Shown: positions 23,867-33,840 of the stretch, in pieces
How positions within the stretch are numbered: position 1 is the stretch's first letter
Layout: each line of letters begins with the position of its first letter
Assembly: GCF_004379255.2 (NCBI RefSeq)
Contig: NC_056044.1
Coordinates: forward strand, 12,006,001 to 12,070,000
Origin: Salvia splendens
Lineage: Eukaryota; Streptophyta; Magnoliopsida; Lamiales; Lamiaceae
DNA: 64,000 nucleotides
Direction of reading: 5' to 3'
Made by a program: the position numbers and the translations under genes
The notes under the pieces: model-generated
The model's database searches: none
What the model was told of the DNA's origin: nothing
The model's input: the letters and a program-made list of their open reading frames with translations, nothing else

Positions 23867-24163
23867 AAAATCTAGGCAATAGTTATCTGTTATTTCCTGA
23901 TTTATTGTTGCCTCTTTTTAGCATTATCTGTTATTGTAAGCCTATATATATTGAGGAACCGAGAGAGGAAAAATCATCTTGGAAGTATTAGAATAGGGCG
24001 AGTTATCTCGTAGGCCTCTGCGGAGGATTTCTCTTCATTGTTCTTTCATATTCAGTTATTCAATAAAACCGAGTTTTTCTTTTCCCAGAATTCTATCCTC
24101 TCTTTGTGGCATTTTATTGAGCACCGCTTGTGCTCTTCCAATTCGACGGCCTTTACTCTATCA
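23867..24163 (+). repeat. Gypsy 3' LTR
   Basis: Repeat of 21481-21747 with extra blocks (aaccgagagagg, ttttcttttcccagaattcta), ending ctctatca at 24163. It closes copy 2. Confidence 0.72.
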
Positions 24164-24638
24164 AAATGGATAAATAGAAATGATAATAGGGACCAACTTA
24201 TATATAAGTTGTCGCATCCCATATTATTGTGTACCAAGTGCGTGACTCTTGTTTGAACTTTTGTCATTGTCAATATATAGTTGTAAAAAATGTTTGATAA
24301 TATAATATAAATATAAAGTTTAAAATATGAAATAATAAATTGTAAGTTTATAAAACAAAATCAAACTTATTTGTGAATTATATCGATCCGTTTGTAGACA
24401 ATTTCTCTGTGGTTCAAAACATCCCATGTTAAGTGGATGAAGAGGGCTTGGAATAAAGTCGTCGATGAGTCAATGTCAAGTTTGTGTGATTAGGTTCAAT
24501 GAATGACTCACCCATTTTAGCCTCAAAATGAATTTTAAATATCTAAAAAATAGAATCGGCTAGCGGAAATAAAATATTCCATACATTTTTTAGAACATTT
24601 TTTACATTTTTTAGGTGAATACCCAACTGCCTGTAAGG
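24164..24638. other. Intergenic AT-rich DNA
   Basis: No coding or RNA feature is visible. A segment of low GC leads to the TAA at 24636-24638, which precedes a Harbinger-like terminus. Confidence 0.5.
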
Positions 24639-24857
24639 GAATTCACAATGGGATGCCCCTCCCCAGGCCAAAGACTCCCGCCATTCTTTTATTTTTCTCC
24701 CTCACACGTCACACCACAACTCCAAAAATGAAAGCTCTCGTCCAAGATTAGAACATTTAACTTACCATATTCACTGTTTTACTTCTAAAACTGAATGACG
24801 AGAAATGTAACAAGAAAGTACTTCAATAAAACAGCGAAAAGTACAAATACTTAAAAA

Positions 24858-25054
24858 TTAAAATTTAAAAATACATAAAAATAAAAAAATACTACAAAAA
24901 ATGAAAAAGTACATCCAAATTTCTTTGATCAAGTCGTCTTCAAGGTTGGTGTGAGCTTGTTCTTTGCACATAGAAGCATGACGGGATGCAAACTTGCAAA
25001 ATTGTGCAGGCGCACCTTGAGTGGATGTGACGCTTACCAAGTCAAGTGGGAGGC
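24858..25054 (-). pseudogene. Harbinger transposase C-terminal fragment (distal part)
   Basis: The open frame reads into ...VTSTQGAPAQFCKFASRHASM...LEDDLIKEIWMYFFIF and ends near 24858. It is the C-terminal helical tail usual in plant Harbinger transposases after the HNMI-V/I-EDE motif. The rest of the same frame lies beyond the inserted LTR element at 26680-26785, which has HNMIVEDEG, an earlier AFRVL-stop-SR (from AFGVLQ) and a missing stretch of about 30 residues between them. Confidence 0.65.
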
Positions 25055-25332
25055 TGATAAGGGTAGTTCCCTTATCACGATGCCGGAGACGATAAACAAG
25101 AAGTCCCGGGAGGCAGGATCCCGTCGACAACTCAAGGTTTAAACGAAATAATAAAACAGAAAGAAGCGCAAATTCATGTATTCATTGATTGATGGAAGAG
25201 AATCACAATAGCCCTATTTATAATACTAATAATAACTTAATGAGTAAGAAAATAAATATCATAAAGATACGGTAAATCAAAATAACTAATTAATAAAGAT
25301 ATGGGGATCTTCAAATGGATATGTACGTATCA
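25055..25332 (-). repeat. LTR (3' in element orientation)
   Basis: 278 bp. On the minus strand it starts tgatacgtacatatcc and ends cccttatca. It contains tattataaataggg, a TATA-like box. The last 22 bases of the element ORF enter it. Confidence 0.9.
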
Positions 25333-26372
25333 ACTCCCCCACGGTTAAAATCCACCTTGACCTCAAGGTGGAAACCACGACAAAACGAAGAATGTGGCCA
25401 CAAAAGCTTTGGCGAGGTATCCCCTCCTGGATCAAAACTGTGCATTTGCTTATGTCGTGCACAAAGCTGATGAAGTATCTTAAGCACGTCCATGGTGGAA
25501 AAGAACTCCTTAGCTTTCTTAGATTGCTTGTTAGTGTCATCGGAAATATATGAATCAATTTTTCCATCAAAAGAATTTGCCTTCAAACCCTTTGGAAGGG
25601 CATGTTCAACTACATCTCCAACAAATGCACATAGATAAACATCTTTTTCAAAAACCAATTCTTCATGTTCTAATCTATGCTCATCCTTTGTTGTCTCCGA
25701 TGGAGCCTTATTCTCATCAACAAGGACTTGAATCTCCCTTTCATGCATAGTTGGCGTCGAATCCTCCAGCAAAGGCATGCCGACCTGGTGTAGCTGCTGC
25801 CAGTCCGTGAGCTGTTGTGCTGGTGGTAGGAGGCTGGGGACACGGCAGTTAGTAGCATCCCAACAAGTCGGTGTGCTGACCTTGGGTTGCTGCGGCCGAA
25901 ACCACACTGAAATAAGGTCTCGGCGATTAGGCTGTGGTAATTTGCAGGGCAAGCAGCCTGTGTCGGGCGGTGGCTGGTAGGACGACGACAGCTGCAGGTA
26001 TTGCTGGGTATGTTGTACTGCGTATAGTTGCTGAAACGTGGTCGCCGACAACATGTATGGATCTGTTACAGCATTGTAGGTGTAGCCGGTGGGAGGGTTT
26101 TGGTGCAGCGGGTATATCTCTTGCTGGTAACGAACCGATGGCTGGTAAGGCGGCTGTGCAACGGCGTACAGCAGGGGGCCGTCCGGTGGGTCAGGTTCGG
26201 GGCGCGACGGGGGAATCGACGTCACAGCACGCTGCTCCGACTCTTCCAATCTAGATTCTAAGCCTGCCATCCATGCCACTATATGCTGCAAGGTTACGGC
26301 TGTTGAATTCAGTTGCAAGCCTTCGGAAGCTTGCAATATCTCCGGCCATGAACGAAGATTGACTTCTGCCAT
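25311..26372 (-). CDS. Unassigned 353-residue protein of a compact LTR element
   Basis: Uninterrupted 354-codon frame starting at the first ATG after the 5' LTR (MAEVNLRSW). Residues about 1-50 look helical (LEESEQRA, a possible coiled coil). About 60-170 are rich in Pro, Gln and Tyr (YQPSVRYQQEIYP, QQYLQLSSSYQPPP). About 170-230 hold scattered Cys and Pro. About 230-300 are acidic and charged (EREIQVLVDENKAPSETTKD, HEELVFEKDVYL). About 300-340 hold SKKAKEFFSTMDVLKILHQL and His/Cys residues. The last 15 or so residues are encoded by the polypurine-tract area and LTR. No CCHC knuckle and no enzyme motif. A Gag-like packaging protein is one guess; a captured host fragment is another. An earlier in-frame ATG (26477) lies in the LTR and is less likely. 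Confidence 0.7.
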   Translation of the reverse strand: MAEVNLRSWPEILQASEGLQLNSTAVTLQHIVAWMAGLESRLEESEQRAVTSIPPSRPEPDPPDGPLLYAVAQPPYQPSVRYQQEIYPLHQNPPTGYTYNAVTDPYMLSATTFQQLYAVQHTQQYLQLSSSYQPPPDTGCLPCKLPQPNRRDLISVWFRPQQPKVSTPTCWDATNCRVPSLLPPAQQLTDWQQLHQVGMPLLEDSTPTMHEREIQVLVDENKAPSETTKDEHRLEHEELVFEKDVYLCAFVGDVVEHALPKGLKANSFDGKIDSYISDDTNKQSKKAKEFFSTMDVLKILHQLCARHKQMHSFDPGGDTSPKLLWPHSSFCRGFHLEVKVDFNRGGVDTYISI

Positions 26373-26396
26373 GAGTTCGAAGATGAAAGCACCAAT

Positions 26397-26674
26397 TGAT
26401 AAATGTATTTCCCTTATCACGATGCCAGAGATGATAAACAAGAAGTCCCGGGAAGCGGAATCCCATCGACAACTCAAGGTTTAAACGAAATAATAAAACA
26501 GAAAGAAGCGTAAATTCATGTATTCATTGATTGATGGAAGAGAATCACAATAGCCCTATTTATAATACTAATACTAACTTAATGAGTAAGAAAATAGATA
26601 TCATAAAGATACGGTAAATCAAAATAACTAATTAATAAAGATATGAGGATCTTCAAATGGATATGCACGTATCA
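26397..26674 (-). repeat. LTR (5' in element orientation)
   Basis: 278 bp partner of 25055-25332. The next bases on the minus strand, attggtgctttcatc, occupy the primer-binding position; I cannot name the tRNA. Confidence 0.88.
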
Positions 26675-26785
26675 GAGGCACCCCCAATTCATCTTACCGA
26701 TTCGTGACGTTCTCACCTTCATCTTCAACTATCATGTTATGCCTTATGATAGTCTACCTTGATTAGAGGACTCTGAATGCACATT

Positions 26786-28363
26786 TGATAAGGCTCATTT
26801 CATGCATTGGTTTTTAGATGATTTTACATGCTTTTGTGGAGATAATGCACAAATTGTGAGTTTAAGTGTGCAAGGTGGTTGCTGGATCAGTTAGATTGTG
26901 CCAACTAGTCGAGCAGACGCAGATTGAGCATAATGGAGTGAAAATGCAGAAAAGCCGTCCAACTGATCAAGGGGAGTTATCAAGCGGAGTTATCAAAAGG
27001 AGCAGGCATTGCAAGAAATAGGGCAGAGGAGAGAAAACTTGAAAATACCCTTTACTGTAAGGGTAGAATGTCAAATCATGAAGGATATACCCTAGGGATT
27101 AGAGCTTGGAGCCGTCCTATATAAAGGGATCAATACTGAAGGAAGATCATCATCGAATATCACATCCTTAGAGAGAGTTCTTAGAGGGAGAGTTCCTGCT
27201 CAGTTGAAGATCCACTCCACACTCCAGAAAATGCTCTCTGCCTCCTAGCTCGGAGGGGGGAGCACCTTAGTTCCTGCTTTTCCACATTTCTATTTTGCAT
27301 CATTTCTGTTTTATTTTTCAAGTGTTTAGTGTTTAAACGTCCTAGCTTGAGAGTCCCTTAGTTATTTTGTTGTTGGATTTGGATATTGTCATTTGGAACC
27401 TTTGATACTGTTCTATCTTTCATTATTATGGAAGTATTTGTTGGATCCTATGATGTTGAGCTTTGTTTACGTTTTGTTGGATGCTTTTCGCAATTGTTGG
27501 TTGTTTAAAATCTCTTAGATATAGTTTGTTAGTGTATGATTTCGTTGATGTAGTTCACTTTGTTTTAGAATGGCATGATTATGGCTGTTTCTGTTTGTTC
27601 GTCGCTCTAGTTGATCAGTTAGCGTAGATCTAGTAGTTTCCAGCTTAAATTTCTCGTTTACATCTTGTTCGAAGCATGCTCTGTTTTCTTAAGGTTCGTT
27701 CATCAAATGCTTTGTTTTGTTCTGTTCTGTTTTTTCTTAGTTGTTTGAAGAAGATAAAGTAGGAGGTAGTTAGAGATTCAAATCTGAGAATATGCTTTAT
27801 GCTTTTTACTTTTACAGTTTTTCTGCCTCCTAAGTAGTTTAGGAAACATGGTCCCCACTTACATTTTCACATTATTTGCCTATTTTAAGAAAGTTTTCAG
27901 CATGATCTTTTAGATGCAGGTGTTCTTAGCTTCTTTATTTCAGATTCAAATGTTTTTTCATTTTCAGTCGTTCATGCATGTTTCCTTAGGTTCCCAATCT
28001 AACTAATCAGTCTAGGTAGAGTCCCCTATTTCATCTTCCAAGTCAAATAGATAATTCTTAACCCACTTTAGTTGCGTGGCGGCAGCCAAAATCCTCCCAA
28101 AATGTTCCAAACACATGTCTTTACGGCTCCATCCTTCTAGGATTCGATCCTTACCTCCTTGTGCTAAGTTTTAGTATTTCGTGGGTTAAGGTTTTGAAAG
28201 TAGCCTCGGATTGCGCATCCGACGACATGTGGATAGGTCTAGAGAGTCTGCCTGGTCAGTTCATATATTTTCCATGCACATGCACGGACGTGGATTGGCT
28301 TGCTAGTCTACTTGATCAGTTTGTGATTTTAAATTTTAATGCATTCTCACATCCGTCCTATCA
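26786..28363 (+). repeat. Athila-like 5' LTR
   Basis: About 1.58 kb, tgataaggctcatttcatgc ... gtcctatca, with a TATA-like tatataaag at 27118. It is followed by a primer-binding site and gag. Its start matches 18254, and its end region (ttctaggattcgatcctta) resembles the solo LTR at 15953. Confidence 0.8.
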
Positions 28364-28372
28364 ACTTTCAGA

Positions 28373-28390
28373 TGGCGTCGTTGCTAGGAA
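28373..28390 (+). other. Primer-binding site (Athila-like)
   Basis: tggcgtcgttgctaggaa, nine bases after the LTR, resembles the TGGCGCCGTTGCCGGGGA-type site of Athila elements (tRNA-Asp class) with a few changes. Confidence 0.65.
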
Positions 28391-28477
28391 TGGATGGCGT
28401 TAATTTACATGTGTTTAAGATGTTTTGGTGTACATAGTTTTTGATTAATTTTATTTTCTTTTTTTCTTTTTCAGTTT

Positions 28478-29350
28478 ATGAACAGGAGCTCGAAGTTTGG
28501 GCATTGGAAAAACGCACTTATTTGGAGGGATACCGAGTTTAACTGGCAAACAAGGGAAGTGATTACCCCTGTCACCACTAGATCGGGGTTAACTACATCA
28601 AATCCTCTTGATTTGAGTTCGGGCAGTGAGGAAGAGCTGATCTCACCGATCAAGCGTGAAACATAGTCGTTTTCAGATTCAGAGGAGGAAGGAGCAGTTG
28701 TCATGGCTGTCGCACCTGATCATGATCCCGAGATAGGATCATTGAATGCACACTTGTATGAGGAACCATACCAAGCCATAGTTGTAACCCCAGAGCAATT
28801 GGCGATCGACATCAAGACAACTGTGTTGGCCGTGATGCCTCATTTTTACGGGCTTAAGATTGACTGCCCGTATGAGTTTCTGCACAAGTTCTGCAAATTG
28901 TGTGGAATCCAGAGGGGGGCGGCTAGATCAACTAAGGAAGATTATAAGCTACATGCCCTGCCTTTTGCACTGAAAGGGGGAGCGAACACTTGGTTGCTGA
29001 GGTTGACACCTAATTCGATTAGGAACTGGTCCGATTTCAAATTAGCATTCTTGGATTATTTCTTCCCAACAACTGAGACGAATGCACTCAAAAAGGAAAT
29101 TCAAGGAGCCACACAAGAGTTTGATGAAACTCTAAGCCAATATTGGGCAAGGTTCAAGGGATTGTTGGATGAAGGCTTCATTGTGGGAGGTGCACCTTCA
29201 AGCTTCGGTGAAGGCTTCAGCAGCAGAAGAAGCCACGCTCTATGGGCTACAAACAATCGCCCTTCCGATAGTACAAATACTGGTGACTCGAGCAGTGCCG
29301 ACCCAAAACTAGGGCAACATCCAGAATATGGGGGGATCGAAAAATTTTGA
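28478..29350 (+). pseudogene. Athila/Tat-type gag, truncated
   Basis: A reading frame from the ATG at 28478 has one stop (about 28664) and resumes through 28703-29350. It includes TPVTTRSGLTTSNPLDL and a gag core (FYGLKIDCPYEFLHKF, KLHALPFALKGGANTWL, WSDFKLAFLDYFFPT, LSQYWARFKGLLD) typical of plant Ty3/gypsy Gag. After about 29180 the sequence is no longer gag-like (Ser- and Asn-rich, with an apparent frame change), and the remainder of gag-pol is absent. No zinc knuckle and no enzymes. Confidence 0.82.
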
Positions 29351-30340
29351 GGGGCAAATATGGAATTTTGGCATCACATCGATGCAGATAAAAAAACCTA
29401 TCTTCTGTGCAGATTTGGATTCTACCTATCCCTCAAGTGAACAATGCGGGCCATGGTTGAATTCTAGGACTCCTCAGATATATAACTTGGACACTCAACA
29501 CCTAGACACGCCCAGAAATGAGCCAATTTCTTGGTATAAACTGAAATATGAACACGCACTTAAACTCTCTCTTCAATGTATTCACCATTAAGGTTTTGCC
29601 ATTTTGGAATTTTTTATTGGTGTTTAAATATACTAATATTAATAAATTTATACTACTAAAATTCATAATTTTTCAGAACCAAGTTTGCTATAGTGTTACA
29701 CACAAAAAAATTGTTCTTTCTCTATAGGCAATTCTTTTTCTTTACTACAATTTCTTATGTCTTTAATATCTCTTACTGTTTACCATAGATAATGAAGAAT
29801 AACATATTCTCTAATTACGAAATTTAAATTCAATCATTTCTAAGATTATTTCTTCAGTTTTTGGGCTAGTGATACATTTGCTAATAGAGTGTACTTAAGT
29901 TTTTCATTAAACTAATTTAATGGGTTATATACTAATCTAAATTTTTTCTCTAAATAGCCATTTCTTTTAAATTTTATTAAGAATAATTATAAATTTATGT
30001 TTTATAACCCCTAATAATTATAAATTAATGTGTTATAAATTGTAGTAATGTTTTCTTGCTCATGTTTACTCATTGACAGTTTGACACTCTTTCATTCATC
30101 TCTCTTTTTCATAGCAATGCTTCCATCCAATCATATAGTAATGTGGCAACTAATAAAATTGACACAACCTTACCACAAAACTTAACTGGACTGACAATAT
30201 TTACTTCAAATATAAGAGACACACAGACACCAACCATGCATCAAAGCATACCATAAATTTGTCATATATTAGTAACTAAGCATCCTTCAAAACTAGCACA
30301 AATTCAAGGTCAATTATGTAGTTTTGCTTCACCCTTCCCT
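29351..30340. other. AT-rich intergenic and promoter-side DNA
   Basis: No gene or transposon ends are seen. It is mostly AT-rich, with stretches that could be an upstream region of the PCBER-like gene. The boundary with the Athila gag is not marked by a duplication that I can find. Confidence 0.45.
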
Positions 30341-30341
30341 T

Positions 30342-30350
30342 GTATATAAA
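30342..30350 (+). promoter_or_regulatory. TATA box of the PCBER-like gene
   Basis: gtatataaa lies about 75 bp upstream of the ATG at 30425, a normal plant spacing for a short leader. The leader ends in an A-rich tract just before aaatggggg. Confidence 0.6.
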
Positions 30351-30424
30351 GATGCAGCCATGGTATATTGATCTTTATAAAAAAAAATTTGTCATAATCT
30401 TTTCTTCAAAAAAAAAATAAAGAA

Positions 30425-30899
30425 ATGGGGGAGAAGAGCAAGATTCTGATCATCGGGGGCACAGAGTATATCGGTAAATTCATAGTAGCCGCGAGTACGA
30501 AATCTGGGCATCCCACATTTGCTTTGTTGAGAGAAGCTACAATTGATGACCCTGCTAAATCACAACTCATTCAAGACTTCCGAAATTCTGGAGTCACTAT
30601 ACTCAAAGTATTATTTACCTTTTATTTTATTTTTCTAATATGAAATTATACTTTCATTTACATCAATTGTAGGTTATTTTATGTGTTAGTAAGAATTTTT
30701 CTTTTGATGTGCCTAGCTTAGGTTGAATATAATTTTAATTGAGTCAAGTTGATTGATAAAATAGGGTGATTTGAAGGAGCATGAGAGCTTAGTGAAGGCC
30801 TTAAAGCAGGTGGTTGTGGTTATATCCACTGTGGGTCAGATTCAGTTGGCTGATCAAGTCAACATCATTGCTGCTATTAAGCAAGCTGGGAATATTAAG
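30425..30899 (+). pseudogene. PCBER / isoflavone reductase-like gene, 3'-truncated
   Basis: Family role: NADPH-dependent cytosolic reductases of lignan and neolignan metabolism (phenylcoumaran benzylic ether reductase, PLR, IFR). Exon 1 (30425-30607, 61 codons) starts MGEKSKILIIGGTEYIGKF. A gt...ag intron (30608-30764) follows. Exon 2 (30765-30899, 45 codons) reads GDLKEHESLVKALKQVVVVI...IKQAGNIK with a gt donor at 30900. Family proteins are about 308 residues and need three or more further exons; none is recognisable before the RER1 remnant at 31325. The GGTGYIG dinucleotide-binding loop has Glu in place of the central Gly. Truncated duplicate; the splice sites it retains look intact. Confidence 0.85.
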
Positions 30900-31324
30900 G
30901 TGTGTGCCATTCGTCATATTAAAAAAGGCCATTGTTAATTACTCCCAAAAGACACGTTTCGACTAGCTAAATTAATACTAATATAAAAGCGAGCGGAGAT
31001 ATATTAATTTTATAATAGAATGTGAATATAATGAAGTGAAAAAAAGTTAGGCTAGGCAAAAACAATAAGCATGGGATTCATTATATGGCGCGGTAGATAA
31101 ATAATTGTATAGCCATTGAAAAAAATGATATAATGGCAGAGAGATTGGAGTTGGGAAATTCAGTGGAGCCGGCAAAATCGGCATGGTCGGTGTCACTGTT
31201 TTCAAATGTACATGAACGGAATGGTAGATTAATCAAGGACCAACGAGTGCATAACTACTTCCATATAGTTAAATAAATGTAAACCAACTTAAACATTCAT
31301 TACTAAATTTGCAAGAGCGGTCAC
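30900..31324. other. Non-coding joint between PCBER and RER1 remnants
   Basis: Begins as the presumed second intron of the PCBER-like gene. No later exon is found. I see no transposon termini here, so the truncation looks like a deletion joint. Confidence 0.45.
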
Positions 31325-31480
31325 CTGCTTTCCCCAGCTGAATGGGAGATATCCGTACATTGTGAGGAAGAAAAGGAAAAAAACCAGTAAAAGAACAAAA
31401 TGGGCCAGAACACCGAGACGTCGAACATGGAGAAGAAGGTTGAGAGGAACGCAACACAAAAAGCTTTTGTGATTGCATAA
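31325..31480 (-). pseudogene. RER1-like exon, 3' half
   Basis: Family role: RER1 is a four-helix Golgi membrane receptor that returns escaped ER membrane proteins. On the minus strand an intron-like cataatcttttcag precedes YAITKAFCVAF, then FFSMFDVSVFWPILFFYW, the third and fourth membrane helices. A frame change within a T-rich run follows, then FLTMYGYLPFSWGKQ up to a gt at 31324. The stretch between LTM and YGYLPF is about nine residues shorter than normal. The final short basic exon is not seen. The 5' half lies at 35273-35573, about 3.8 kb away, beyond a transposon block. Confidence 0.78.
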
Positions 31481-31846
31481 CTGAAAAGATTATGACAAAA
31501 TCACATAATTATAAGTGTTTTCATTGCCAATACAAAGGGAAACTATGTAAGCATTTTCCAGATCCACAATTATTGGGCTTTCAGATCTCTTTCTCTAGAG
31601 ACATTTAAATTTCATCAAAATTTTATATCAATTACACTGTTAAAATACTAGGAACTCCAGATTTCAAAACAAGACCAGAAAATCAGAAAAAAATTGATGA
31701 AATAATTGACTAAGACCAAAAAAGGAATCCTCTCATGCTGATATGGTTATGAAAATGTATATATTTCAACTAACAATATGCACAGAACAAAATCAGAAAA
31801 GGAACCAAATTTAACAAAAAAATGAACTTGAGTCATTGCTGGCCAC

Positions 31847-32090
31847 TGTTGGGTAACGGTGGTGCACACCCAAACTCCACATTAGTATGATATTGTCCGC
31901 TTTGGGCGAAGCCCTCACGGTTTTGCTATTGGGGGTACTCCCCAAAAGGCCTCATACTAATGAAGTTGGGATAGCCCATTTATATGCTTGCAACTCTTGT
32001 TCATTCTCCGATGTGGGATATGGTTTGCTTCACCACAATTGGTCGAGCTCACGCGTCGAGCTCACACACCACATCTTTTCTATTTCTGAT
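31847..32090 (+). repeat. Small-LTR-like fragment (TRIM-like)
   Basis: Begins TGTTGGGTAACGG and contains agtatgatattgtccgcttt, cccctcaaaagg-type ccccaaaaggcctcatac and gatgtgggata motifs. Such blocks are common in small terminal-repeat elements of many eudicots. It joins Copia RT sequence at about 32090. Family name not assigned. Confidence 0.5.
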
Positions 32091-32094
32091 TATG

Positions 32095-32781
32095 ATATCA
32101 ATGCCATGAAAAAGGTTCCCTATGCTAATGCTATTGGATCTGTGATGTATTTGATGGTTAGTACTAGGCCTGATATTGCCTATGCTGTGTCTTGTTTGAG
32201 TAGATACATGTCAAATCCTGGTCCTGTTCATTGGGAAGCCTTGAAGTGGTTGTTAAGATATCTGAAACATACTTCTAAGTATGGATTGTGCTATTCCAGA
32301 TGTGAAGATGGTGTAAAACTGACTGGTTATGTTGATTCTAACTATGCTAATGATAGAGACAAGAGGAAGTCCACCACCTCCTATGTCTTTACTGTTTGCA
32401 GGTCCTGCATAAGTTGGAAATCACAGCTGCAACATATTGTAGCTCTCTCTACCACTGAATCTGAATACATTGCCATTACAGAGGCAATGAAGGAGGCTGT
32501 ATGGCTAAAGGGAGTGCTCTCTGAACTCAATTTTGTGAAAACTCCTCCTGTTTTGTTTTCAGATTCTCAGTCTGCCATTCAACTGTGTAAAAATCCAGTC
32601 TTCCATGATAGGACTAAGCACATTGATGTAAGGTTTCATTACATCGGAGATATTGTATAAAAGAATGAGGTTTCTCTTTTAAAAGTACACACTGATAAGA
32701 ACCCAGCTGACATGGGAACTAAATGCTTACCACTTGAAAAACTTCTTTTCTGCATTAAATATCTGCATTTTGACCTAGGAT
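32095..32781 (+). pseudogene. Copia RT C terminus and RNase H
   Basis: From KKVPYANAIGSVMYLM through STRPDIAYAVSCLSRYM, LKWLLRYLKHTSKYGL, the RNase H segment YVDSNYANDRDKRKS, VALSTTESEYIAI, and SDSQSAIQLCKNPVFHDRTKHIDVRFHYI. A TAA follows IGDIV at 32660; homology (KVHTDKNPADMGTKCLP) continues to about 32781. The N-terminal two thirds of pol are absent, cut at the joint with the small-LTR piece. Confidence 0.85.
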
Positions 32782-33036
32782 AGCTGCATGTCCCGGGGGT
32801 TAAAGACCTCAGCCTCTAAGCTTACTGTGGTAAGGGTAGCTGGTGGCTGGAGGCACTATGTCCTCAAGACTAATGGGTGTCAGCCCCTCAGGAGTCTTGT
32901 AGGCAAACCTGGCTGCTTCCCTATGCAATTGAACTTTGTTCTTTGGTGCTGTGGGAACTGTCTTGTAGGCTATGATGATTAAAACCTTAGCTAATAGTGC
33001 AATTGGTTTCCCAAAAATAATGTCCAAGGTGGGGTA

Positions 33037-33840
33037 TGTTGATTGTTTGGGCTGTTAAGTTGGTGGACTTTTATTGTTGGGCCTGGAATTAATCTGGCCC
33101 ATCAGGTAAGTTGGGCTAGTTATTGCCCTAGCCCATTCCCGGTTTGATATACCCCCCTCTCTCCACTCACCGCCTCACTTCACTCTCTACTCTCTGATTT
33201 CTCACACTTCTCTCTCGAGTTCTTGAGTTTCCCTTGAGTTTTCCTTCTCTGATGTTTCTCTGGTTGTTCCACTGGGGTTTATCACTGATATTTGTGTGAT
33301 TAAACGAGTGTGTGGGTTTGAGATTAGCAACTACTTCGGTTGCTGGGGTTCCAGAAAAGTTAGGGTTTCTTGTGGAGAGGTTTCTGTGGTTGTGAGCTTT
33401 GAGATCGGCTAGATCCGGTGTAGTGGAGTGGTTTGGGGTTGCAACCTATGGTGTGTGAAGAGTTTCACGGTTGAACTCAACGTTGCTCCCTTGGATTGTT
33501 GTTTTGGTGAATAGATCTGTACTATTGGCGGGTGGCTGAGCCATTGCTTATAGATCTATGCGATTCCTTTGTTATATTGCTTATTACTGCTTGGTTTGTG
33601 TAGATCCGAAAGGATCTTTCTTATTTTACTAACTAGGGTTTCTAGTTGTGCAGGGTTCTCGGTGAATCTTGAGGATTCTGGTTCGTGAAGGCAGTGTTTA
33701 AGTTCATTAGCTCATTGGTTGTAATAGCTAGTGTCCTTGTATTAAATCAGTCGCTTGGTTGGTGGTTTGACTGAGCCATCTTGTAAACAAGACCAAAGAG
33801 GTCTCGGTAAATAGTGAATCCGGATAGTCTGATCCCTACA
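33037..33840 (+). repeat. Single Copia LTR joining pol end to gag start
   Basis: 804 bp, TGTTGATTGTTTGGG ... GATCCCTACA, preceded by a purine-rich aaggtgggg and followed at 33842 by tggtatcagagcca, the initiator-Met primer-binding site. Both 3'-internal and 5'-internal sequences flank the same LTR, the reverse of a normal linear element. Confidence 0.85.

Larger units (their letters stand above)
25055..26674 (-). mobile_element. Compact non-autonomous LTR retroelement with one ORF
   Basis: 1,620 bp, flanked by GAGGC on both sides (25050-25054, 26675-26679). Two 278-bp LTRs, TG...CA, differ at about 14 positions by eye (about 95% identity). Read on the minus strand, the right LTR is 5'. Only 24 bp separate it from an ATG at 26372. 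The single long ORF runs through a purine-rich accgtgggggagt tract and stops inside the 3' LTR. No zinc knuckle, protease, RT or integrase motifs are seen. It is too small for an autonomous element and resembles a TRIM or TR-GAG in scale. Confidence 0.88.
24639..26785 (-). mobile_element. Harbinger relic split by an LTR element
   Basis: The 3' end (plus-strand left) has a Harbinger-like terminus gggaattcacaatgggatgc at 24639 preceded by TAA. Minus-strand coding islands follow: SRHASMCKEQAHTNLEDDL with EIWMYFF at about 25035-24900, and HNMIVEDEG at about 26745. Between them lies the 1.62 kb LTR element. The 5' portion is cut off at 26785 by the Athila-like LTR, so the second terminus is lost. 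Confidence 0.7.

Noticed and set aside
26372..26477. Using the ATG at 26477 as the start of the compact-element ORF
   Set aside because: That ATG lies inside the 5' LTR; the ATG at 26372 is the first after the LTR and fits a transcript starting in the LTR.
31847..32090. Cassandra-type element with 5S rRNA in its LTR
   Set aside because: No 5S rRNA internal promoter sequence could be found in this piece.
31887..32660. A 257-codon frame treated as one gene
   Set aside because: Its first about 70 codons translate a small-LTR-like piece; only the part from about 32095 is Copia RT/RNase H.
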